A DNA stretch of 5,148 nucleotides from JAHDBG01 sp963922685 (GTDB lineage: Bacteria > Pseudomonadota > Gammaproteobacteria > Chromatiales > Chromatiaceae), in contig CAWUJM010000064.1 in the NCBI GenBank assembly GCA_963922685.1, positions 1 to 5,148 of the forward strand. The letters run 5' to 3'. The position numbers were made by a program, and so were the translations under genes. The notes under the pieces are model-generated. The model had not been told where the DNA came from. It searched no databases and saw only the letters and a list, made by a program, of their open reading frames with translations. Each line of letters begins with the position of its first letter. The first letter of the stretch is position 1. Below are positions 1-5,148 of the stretch, one piece after another.

Positions 1-57
1 CGCCTCAAAAACCACTTCGCGACGCTCAACCAACTTTTCAGCGGGAATTGCTGAGTG

Positions 58-84
58 CTTGTATATGCTATTGACATATACAAG
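58..84. promoter_or_regulatory. Inverted-repeat operator upstream of vapBC
   Basis: Seen: a perfect 10-bp inverted repeat, CTTGTATATG (58-67) and CATATACAAG (75-84), separated by 7 bases. The right arm overlaps the TTGACA -35 hexamer (71-76) of the promoter for the toxin-antitoxin genes. Known: VapB antitoxins, alone or with VapC, bind palindromes in their own promoter and repress transcription, more strongly at certain toxin:antitoxin ratios. Inferred: this is the autoregulatory VapBC operator, and binding would block RNA polymerase. A further TTGTATA half-site lies at 110-116, between the promoter and the vapB start. Confidence 0.8.
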
Positions 85-99
85 TATGCAGCTAATAAT
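71..99 (+). promoter_or_regulatory. Sigma70-type promoter of vapBC
   Basis: A consensus -35 hexamer TTGACA lies at 71-76 and a -10-like AATAAT at 94-99, with a 17-base spacer (TAATAA at 93-98 is an alternative with 16). The -10 ends 32 bases before the vapB start. The operator palindrome overlaps the -35 box, as expected for an autoregulated toxin-antitoxin promoter. The call is from sequence pattern only; the transcription start is not known. Confidence 0.72.
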
Positions 100-118
100 T
101 CAGATATTTTTGTATAAA

Positions 119-124
119 GTGAGG
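119..124 (+). promoter_or_regulatory. Ribosome binding site of vapB
   Basis: GTGAGG at 119-124 is a Shine-Dalgarno-like sequence ending 7 bases before the ATG at 132. This supports ATG 132 as the vapB start. Confidence 0.6.
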
Positions 125-131
125 CTCAGAG

Positions 132-362
132 ATGGTGCAGGCAACTATTTTCACAAACAACAAAAGTCAGGCAATCAGAATACCGAAGGCATTGGCGTTC
201 CCTGATGGGATAAAGAAAGTCAGTATTATCCCGGCAGGTAATGGACGATTAATTACCCCGGTGGAGACCGCATGGGATAACTGGTTTGCAGGTGATGCGG
301 TTACCACTGATTTTATGGCTGAACGTGGACAACCGACTGATCAGGAACGGGAAGCATTCTGA
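132..362 (+). CDS. vapB: VapB-type antitoxin (AbrB/SpoVT swapped-hairpin family)
   Basis: This 76-residue protein is the antitoxin of a type II toxin-antitoxin pair. It neutralises VapC by direct binding and represses its own operon. Seen: the N-terminal half (about 1-45) has the pattern of the swapped-hairpin DNA-binding fold, including SQAIRIPKA near residues 12-20 and an RLITP strand near 39-43. The C-terminal part (WDNWFAGDAVTTDFM, about 48-62) matches the segment that wraps the toxin in enteric VapB (MvpA). Length is normal for the family. A GTGAGG ribosome site supports the start. The stop TGA (360-362) shares one base with the vapC ATG, so translation is probably coupled. The palindrome at 58-84 is the likely operator. 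The gene looks intact. The assignment rests on recalled similarity to the Shigella/Salmonella proteins. Confidence 0.93.
   Translation: MVQATIFTNNKSQAIRIPKALAFPDGIKKVSIIPAGNGRLITPVETAWDNWFAGDAVTTDFMAERGQPTDQEREAF
349..354 (+). promoter_or_regulatory. Ribosome binding site of vapC inside vapB
   Basis: GGGAAG at 349-354 lies within the last codons of vapB and ends 7 bases before the vapC ATG at 362. Together with the one-base TGATG overlap, it suggests that toxin translation depends on translation of the antitoxin. Confidence 0.5.
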
Positions 363-766
363 TGCTGAAATATCTGCTGGATACCAATATCGTGATTTAT
401 ACGATGAAAAACCGCCCTGTCGAAGTGCGGGATGCCTTCAATGCGAATGAAGGACGATTGGCAATTTCTTCGGTGACACTGATGGAGCTATTGTATGGTG
501 CTGAAAAATCCAGCGATCCGGCACGCAACACCCGCATTATTGAAGCATTCACAGCCCGCTTAGCTGTTCTGGATTATGACACGACAGCCGCACAACATAC
601 CGGCCAGATTCGGGCAGATCTGGCCAAAGCAGGGCAGCCTGTAGGCCCTTATGACCAGATGATTGCAGGTCATGCACGTTCCCTTGGTTTGATTCTGGTG
701 AACAACAATATGCGTGAATTCGAACGTGTTCCCGGACTGCGTTCAGAGAACTGGGTTGCGAACTGA
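362..766 (+). CDS. vapC: VapC-type PIN-domain ribonuclease toxin
   Basis: This 134-residue single-domain PIN ribonuclease is the toxin partner of VapB. Seen: LLDTN places acidic D7 and N9 at the N-terminus. SSVTLMELLYGAEKS holds E42, and GPYDQMIAGHA holds D98. NNNMREFERVPGLRSENW (114-131) forms the C-terminal motif. These acidic residues make up the usual metal-binding site, so the enzyme looks catalytically complete. Known: enterobacterial VapC proteins of this subgroup cleave initiator tRNA-fMet in the anticodon loop and stop translation; that target is an inference here, based on resemblance. The usual VTNN of enteric homologues reads VNNN here, a small change next to the active site. The gene overlaps vapB by one base and depends on the same promoter. 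Length is typical and no frameshift is visible. Confidence 0.94.
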   Translation: MLKYLLDTNIVIYTMKNRPVEVRDAFNANEGRLAISSVTLMELLYGAEKSSDPARNTRIIEAFTARLAVLDYDTTAAQHTGQIRADLAKAGQPVGPYDQMIAGHARSLGLILVNNNMREFERVPGLRSENWVAN

Positions 767-815
767 GGACCGTGGGTCACACTTGTTGTTGACTGACGGA
801 CTCATCCGGATAAAC

Positions 816-821
816 AGTGGA
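816..821 (+). promoter_or_regulatory. Weak ribosome binding site of kinase gene A
   Basis: AGTGGA at 816-821 sits 5 bases before the ATG at 827. An in-frame TGA at 794-796 and the lack of another ATG between it and 827 make this ATG the best start, although the ribosome site is only moderate. Confidence 0.4.
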
Positions 822-826
822 TTGTC

Positions 827-2374
827 ATGTCATCTGATCAGACTTCTACGCTCGACAGCATCCTGAACCGGCTGCTGGCAGAACTGCTGCGCACACCTGA
901 ACCGGACCGGATCCGGCAACGTATCCGCGAGCTGCAACAGGAGCGCCCCTGGCAGAAGGTTGGTACCTATACCAACCCGGAGGTCAGGCCGGTCGGACAG
1001 CGTCAGTACGATCAGCTGATTGAAGCGTTATTCAGCACCACTAACAGCGGCATCACCCGCGAAGCCTTGCTGGATGATTTTCTGCACCGGATCGAACAGG
1101 TTGCCAGCCCGGCCCTGTTCGGCCTGGTGCTGGAACGCGACCCGTTATCCGATCCGCCCGGCCAGATAGAGGCCAGCCAGCAGATCAGGCTGCAGCCTGA
1201 TCTCTGGCAGAACTGGCGCACACACGAAACCGGCTGGCTGCAACGCAGCCCGCTCCTGCTGAAGACCCTGCAGGCACATGCACCGATCGAATTCGGCTTC
1301 AGCCCGTTATTACACGAATATGATGATTACCAGGGCGAATTTGATACCTTGCTGCAGGCACAACGCCACCGTATTCCTGACTGGCATACCAACCATTTCT
1401 GGCTGAATGCACTGCCATTACCCAGTGAGCACCCACACTATCCGGATCGTGCCCTGTATCTGTTCTATCCGGCCTATGGCGACGAACTGAGTCCGCAGAT
1501 ACCGGCGGGTGCCGCTCAGGAATGGCGTTGTCTGCACTTTCTGGCAGTGGCCTACCGGTTTCTGGATCATCAGCTGCAGAATATCAGCCAGCATATTCAC
1601 CGTAACCGCCAGGCCTTACTGACTGAGCTGGCACCCGGCATACTGCATCATGAAATCGGTGCCCAGACCCAGGCGATCGCCAGCTATATCAATATTCAGG
1701 CCGCCCTGCATGAACGTCTGACACAAGAGGTGACACAGGACGATCTGCAACGTCTGGGTGCCACCATCAATCTGCTACATGGTACGAACGAGCGACTGTA
1801 TGCCATCACGGATGCATTTAATAATCTGGAACGACGTAGCCAGGGTGAATCGTTTCAACTGAACGCCGTGTTTACCGGATTGGAACACCTGCTCAAATAT
1901 CGCCTGGCACGAAGCGGGGTGAAGCTGGAGATCACATCAGAACCAGACAAGCTGACACTCAATTCAGACTCAGCCCTGCTCACCCAGCTCCTGATCAACC
2001 TGGCGCTGAATGCGATCAATGCGCTGGATGAAGTGGAACCGGATGCACAATCCACAGCACGCTGCATCCGGATACGGGCCAGCCAGGCACAACCGACTTA
2101 TCCAGTCAGGATCAGCCTGCAGAACAATGGCCCGGGTATTCCGGCAAAATACAGACAACGTATCTTTCAGCGTGGCTTTACCACCCGTACGACCGGTCAT
2201 GGCCAGGGACTCTATATCGCACGTCTGGTCGCCAGCCATCTGTCAGGTCGGCTGAACCTGTTACCAGATGCGCAACTGGATACCGATATGCATGTCGGTT
2301 TTATGCTCGAAGTGGTCGCTGACCGCCGTCAACACATCACAATCCTGCCCGGAGATACTGATGCCAAAAAATAA
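827..2374 (+). CDS. Soluble sensor histidine kinase with uncharacterised N-terminal half
   Basis: This 515-residue protein is predicted to autophosphorylate on histidine and pass the phosphate to a receiver domain, probably that of the overlapping downstream gene. Residues 1-260 match no domain I can name. The stretch from about 185 to 255 (strand-like LYLFYP, then a long helix) resembles the end of a GAF fold, a tentative call. The kinase core follows: an H-box with LHHEIG (H274, H275, E276, with H275 the likely phosphoacceptor); an N-box NLALNA (N391, N395); a G1 box NNGPGI (433-438); an F-box IFQRGFTTR (446-454); and a G2 box GHGQGL (457-462). The first G1 residue, usually Asp, is Asn433; similar Asn variants occur in some active kinases such as the CusS type. 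There is no signal peptide, membrane segment or receiver domain, so it should be cytoplasmic. It lies 60 bases after vapC and overlaps the next gene by 14 bases. By hand count, sampled lines are about 50-63% G+C, higher than the next gene. The signal sensed is unknown. Confidence 0.88.
   Translation: MSSDQTSTLDSILNRLLAELLRTPEPDRIRQRIRELQQERPWQKVGTYTNPEVRPVGQRQYDQLIEALFSTTNSGITREALLDDFLHRIEQVASPALFGLVLERDPLSDPPGQIEASQQIRLQPDLWQNWRTHETGWLQRSPLLLKTLQAHAPIEFGFSPLLHEYDDYQGEFDTLLQAQRHRIPDWHTNHFWLNALPLPSEHPHYPDRALYLFYPAYGDELSPQIPAGAAQEWRCLHFLAVAYRFLDHQLQNISQHIHRNRQALLTELAPGILHHEIGAQTQAIASYINIQAALHERLTQEVTQDDLQRLGATINLLHGTNERLYAITDAFNNLERRSQGESFQLNAVFTGLEHLLKYRLARSGVKLEITSEPDKLTLNSDSALLTQLLINLALNAINALDEVEPDAQSTARCIRIRASQAQPTYPVRISLQNNGPGIPAKYRQRIFQRGFTTRTTGHGQGLYIARLVASHLSGRLNLLPDAQLDTDMHVGFMLEVVADRRQHITILPGDTDAKK
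2351..2355 (+). promoter_or_regulatory. Ribosome binding site of gene B inside kinase A
   Basis: GGAGA at 2351-2355 lies in the last codons of the upstream kinase gene and ends 5 bases before the ATG at 2361. It selects this ATG over the next in-frame one at 2403 and implies translational coupling across the 14-base overlap. Confidence 0.65.
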
Positions 2375-5148
2375 TCAGATATTGATTGATACGTTAGATG
2401 AAATGATAGCGGCAGACTCCAGCTTACAACAGGAAACAGTGGAGCTGAAACATTATTTTCCATCACCTATCCTGCCAGAAAGATCTGAAGCAGAAAGACC
2501 ACATATTCTGGTGATTGATGATGATGAACGTAATTTCTTATATCCCTTACGAGAACAGCATCGCTTATCAGGCTATGACAAAGCATTCACACTACATACT
2601 CTGCATCTGACCAGACAATCAGATGTCTTGGTTGAAATCAGTGCAAAAATACAAACATACTACAATATTAAGGTCTTATTTTTAGACCGTGGATTAGATG
2701 TCGGTTCATCTGCCATAGATATTATCCAATGTCTCAGAAAACAAGAAGAAACTCGTTATTTGCCGATTGCTATCATTACTAAGGCAAAAGTGCAAGATAT
2801 GCAGGATGTAGACAGACTACTCAATGTCGGGGCACAACGGGTGATTTTCAATAAAAGAGCAAATGCAACGTTTTTATATGAACTATATACCTCTCTGGAA
2901 CAACTGGAAGAAGCAATACAACAACAAAAATGGCTTGATCTATGGAATATTATCAATGCAACAGCCCGCCACCAGGCAGACAAGCTTGATGCAAATGCCG
3001 AAGCCGAAATCTTAACTGCCTTACAAGATCATTTGATTCATTATATGGGGTATAGTTTCTGCTTTATCCGGGAAATAACGCCCGGTGGAAAACTGAAACT
3101 ATTATCACCTGATGATTCATTAAAAGATATCGTATTTGAAGAATTCGACCCGGAACAAGTACCTTTTATTCAGTCTGTATTAGATTCAGAAAGCAATATA
3201 GCGCAACACATCAGTTATCTTCGTGCAGAACAACTTGGTATCCTGGCCACATCACCGTTAATGGGGAAAAGTGTCTTAGCTTGTGTGATGCGTCATGGTA
3301 CGAACACATTAGGTACCGTGACAGTATACCGGAAACCTGATCAACCGCCATTCAGGCAAACCGATATTACCTTTATGACCAGCTTTGCAACTGATCTGGG
3401 TAATTTATTAGGTGCACGCCGCGCACGTCAGCGACTATATGATCGACAGAATCACCTGCTGAATTTTATTGCTGATGTTGATGCCGCGACACAGGAAGAT
3501 CAGATCATCGAAAAACTATTGGGCTTGCTCCATGAAGATATTCATTATGACAGAAAAATAGCTAAGACGACATTACGTTTATTAGATCTGGCAACAGGCG
3601 ACATAGAACGTGCCGGTACGCCAAAAGGATTACAAAATACATATTCCCCGGAACTAAATTTAGAAACCGAACAATCTACTTATACTAAAGCCATCAGACT
3701 CGGCGAGCCTTTAAGATCAGGAAATATGCAGGCAGACGGTATCGACCGCACACATACATTGCCCAGTATTCAATCCTGCCTGGTTGTGCCGATGATGGCC
3801 GGCAAGCTGTGTCTGGGCGCAGTCAATCTTGAATCAGAAAATAACAATGCATATGATGATGTTGATCAGATGTATGCTTCATCTCTGGCTAAGATCGCAG
3901 GCGACGCCCTGGAGGAATTATATGCGAAAAGATTTCAGACAGAATTATTGGACTCATTTCGAGCACTACTCAATCAGAACCATACAGAGCCATTCTTAAT
4001 TGATCAGGTTTATTGTTCTGCATCTGATTATTTCGGTTTTTCCCGTTTGTTATATATGAAAAGGATCTCTGGTTCAAAATCAGACTGGGCAGTCACTCAG
4101 GTAGTGGGTCGTGATGGTAAGCTATGCAGCGATCAGAAAACCCTGATTTGGCATCAATATATACAAGAAAACTGGGAAGATAAAAATGTCAAGCGCACTC
4201 TGGATAAAGAAAAGCCACAAGCCGAATTTTTTTCGAGTGATAACATTGATATACCTGAAAGTGAAAGTAAACAGATCAAGATACGGTCTATGGCTGTCGT
4301 GCCTTTATATGAACCACCCAAGGCTGCACCTGACTCAGTCTTAGTGTTATTATTCCGGGTGCAATATGCAATTAATGACAGCCACCTGAAGATGTTACGC
4401 TTATTAGGTGAATTACTGAATGCAGCGCGTTATCATCAGGCAAAGGTTGGTGAATATCTTATTCAGGCTATGGCACAAATCAACCTGGCAGAACTGGGTG
4501 AATCTGCTGCGCAGAGTCGGCATAGCCTGGTCAATCAGTTAGGTACCATCACTAATTCAATTGATCTGTTCCGGGAGAATTTATGTACAAAAGAACAATT
4601 TCTAACCCGGATTGCGTTATCGATAGAACGATTAACAAAATCAGTTGATCGCAAGCGGCACTGGATCAAATCACCTGAACCCACGAAATGTGATGCACGT
4701 CAGATATGGCAGGCAACAGTGGCAGAATTTGATACTAATGCACAGGCTCAGTGTATCACGCTTGAAACTACAGGGGAGAATATACCATTGTATACTGATG
4801 CAGATATCCTGGGCATTATCTTTTTTAACCTGATACAGAATGCACTGGAGGCCTGTCCGGAACACAGTCGAATCTGGTTAGAACAGATCGCAACTGGATC
4901 AGAGGATGTGATATTACAGGTGTGTGATGATGGGCCTGGTATTGCATCTGCGATACAAGATACCTTATTTGATCTGGGCACGACAACCAAGCCGACCGGA
5001 TCAGGCTTTGGTCTGTTTTTTACCCGTCGCCGGATACATGACCTGCAAGGTACCATCAGATTACAGCCGCAACCAGTCGGTACTTGTTTTCAAATTCGTC
5101 TGTTTTCAGAGGTTGAAACCCCCGCCTTTCAGGCGGGCAGCTTTCAGC
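2361..5148 (+). CDS. REC-GAF-GAF-GAF-HATPase hybrid signalling protein, 3' end beyond window
   Basis: By hand translation this frame is open from ATG 2361 to the right edge (929 codons, no stop), so the gene is 3'-partial. Residues about 47-170 form a receiver domain with the full phosphorylation site: acidic D53-D55, phosphoacceptor D109 (LFLDRGLD), T140 (IIIT-like strand) and K165 (FNKR). A helix rich in Glu/Gln (about 174-193) links to three probable sensory segments, about 200-353, 360-530 and 535-692. The second is the clearest GAF domain (LVVPMM then LCLGAVNLES); the first and third are more diverged. A degenerate dimerisation helix follows, in which H721 aligns with the phosphoacceptor but is followed by Ser instead of Glu/Asp. 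The HATPase domain is complete: N-box NLIQNALEA (N823, N827), G1 box DDGPGI (856-861), TTTKP (about 874-878) and G2 box GSGFGL (880-885). No membrane segment is seen. The receiver is the natural target of the upstream kinase, and the C-terminal ATPase would be the output or a further relay step. Composition is AT-richer than its neighbour. Little protein should remain beyond the window unless another domain follows. Confidence 0.87.
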   Translation, partial: MPKNNQILIDTLDEMIAADSSLQQETVELKHYFPSPILPERSEAERPHILVIDDDERNFLYPLREQHRLSGYDKAFTLHTLHLTRQSDVLVEISAKIQTYYNIKVLFLDRGLDVGSSAIDIIQCLRKQEETRYLPIAIITKAKVQDMQDVDRLLNVGAQRVIFNKRANATFLYELYTSLEQLEEAIQQQKWLDLWNIINATARHQADKLDANAEAEILTALQDHLIHYMGYSFCFIREITPGGKLKLLSPDDSLKDIVFEEFDPEQVPFIQSVLDSESNIAQHISYLRAEQLGILATSPLMGKSVLACVMRHGTNTLGTVTVYRKPDQPPFRQTDITFMTSFATDLGNLLGARRARQRLYDRQNHLLNFIADVDAATQEDQIIEKLLGLLHEDIHYDRKIAKTTLRLLDLATGDIERAGTPKGLQNTYSPELNLETEQSTYTKAIRLGEPLRSGNMQADGIDRTHTLPSIQSCLVVPMMAGKLCLGAVNLESENNNAYDDVDQMYASSLAKIAGDALEELYAKRFQTELLDSFRALLNQNHTEPFLIDQVYCSASDYFGFSRLLYMKRISGSKSDWAVTQVVGRDGKLCSDQKTLIWHQYIQENWEDKNVKRTLDKEKPQAEFFSSDNIDIPESESKQIKIRSMAVVPLYEPPKAAPDSVLVLLFRVQYAINDSHLKMLRLLGELLNAARYHQAKVGEYLIQAMAQINLAELGESAAQSRHSLVNQLGTITNSIDLFRENLCTKEQFLTRIALSIERLTKSVDRKRHWIKSPEPTKCDARQIWQATVAEFDTNAQAQCITLETTGENIPLYTDADILGIIFFNLIQNALEACPEHSRIWLEQIATGSEDVILQVCDDGPGIASAIQDTLFDLGTTTKPTGSGFGLFFTRRRIHDLQGTIRLQPQPVGTCFQIRLFSEVETPAFQAGSFQ
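5121..5137. repeat. GC-rich hairpin at the right edge, inside the open frame
   Basis: A perfect 6-bp stem, CCCGCC (5121-5126) and GGCGGG (5132-5137), encloses a 5-base loop TTTCA. It is preceded by GAAACC and followed by CAGCTTTCAGC rather than a T-run, so it does not look like a classical intrinsic terminator. It lies in the still-open frame of the upstream gene, just after its HATPase domain ends. Known: short GC-rich hairpins after a GAAACC-like sequence occur near the ends of IS200/IS605-type elements. That origin is only a guess here, because the sequence stops 11 bases later. A REP-like repeat or an mRNA structure is also possible. Confidence 0.5.

Noticed and set aside
34..45. Similarity between CTTTTCAGCGGG near the left edge and CTTTCAGGCGGG near the right edge
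   Set aside because: The match is short and imperfect, the left copy forms no comparable hairpin, and chance is a sufficient explanation.
1..54. Possible tail of an upstream gene on the plus strand (frame 1 ends with TGA at 52-54)
   Set aside because: Only 17 codons are visible, with no recognisable motif. Other frames on both strands are also open here, so no gene can be supported.
768..778. Short inverted repeat GACC/GGTC after vapC as a terminator
   Set aside because: The stem is only 4 bp and no T-run follows, which is too weak for an intrinsic terminator.
789..817. Promoter for the kinase genes with TTGACT at 789-794
   Set aside because: The -35 is fair, but no convincing -10 hexamer lies at 16-18 bases (AAACAG or TAAACA at best).
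1012..2255. Small ORFs in other frames across kinase gene A
   Set aside because: They lie fully inside a strongly supported gene, have no recognisable motifs and look like shadows of its codon pattern.
4645..5056. ORFs on both strands inside the HATPase region of gene B
   Set aside because: The frame-3 translation carries clear N, G1 and G2 boxes across this stretch, so the other frames are shadows.
5112..5119. GTTGAAAC as the end of a CRISPR repeat
   Set aside because: There is one copy only, inside a coding frame and followed directly by a hairpin, with no spacer-repeat periodicity visible.
827..5148. Detocs anti-phage two-component system
   Set aside because: The kinase lacks the TPR-type sensor, there is no stand-alone receiver protein, and no receiver-effector fusion is visible. 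Only the soluble relay logic is similar.

Overview
The window is a compact, plus-strand stretch of bacterial chromosome or plasmid, most likely from a gammaproteobacterium. The best evidence is a type II toxin-antitoxin pair whose two proteins closely resemble the enterobacterial VapB/VapC (MvpA/MvpT) lineage. Species cannot be named from the sequence.

Left part (1-766): positions 1-57 hold no gene I can support. A perfect 10-bp inverted repeat (58-84) overlaps the -35 box of a good sigma70-type promoter (about 71-99). Then come vapB (132-362) and vapC (362-766), which overlap by one base. This is a complete, apparently intact, autoregulated toxin-antitoxin operon.

Middle and right part (827-5148): two soluble signalling proteins are encoded by genes overlapping by 14 bases. 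The first (827-2374, 515 aa) is a histidine kinase with an unrecognised, possibly GAF-like, N-terminal half and a C-terminal HisKA-like/HATPase core. The second starts at 2361 and stays open to the window edge (929 codons visible). It reads REC, then about three GAF-type segments, then a degenerate dimerisation helix, then a complete HATPase domain. Neither has a membrane segment, so both should act in the cytoplasm. The simplest model (inference) is that kinase A phosphorylates the receiver of protein B, whose own C-terminal ATPase/kinase is then controlled by that receiver and by GAF ligands. No DNA-binding or effector output is visible, so any output protein should lie downstream.

The two kinase genes differ clearly in base composition despite overlapping. 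At the right edge, a GC-rich hairpin (5121-5137) lies inside the still-open reading frame, just after the HATPase domain ends. It may be the end of a mobile element or an RNA structure. The only gaps between genes are 1-131 and 767-826, so there is no long non-coding stretch.
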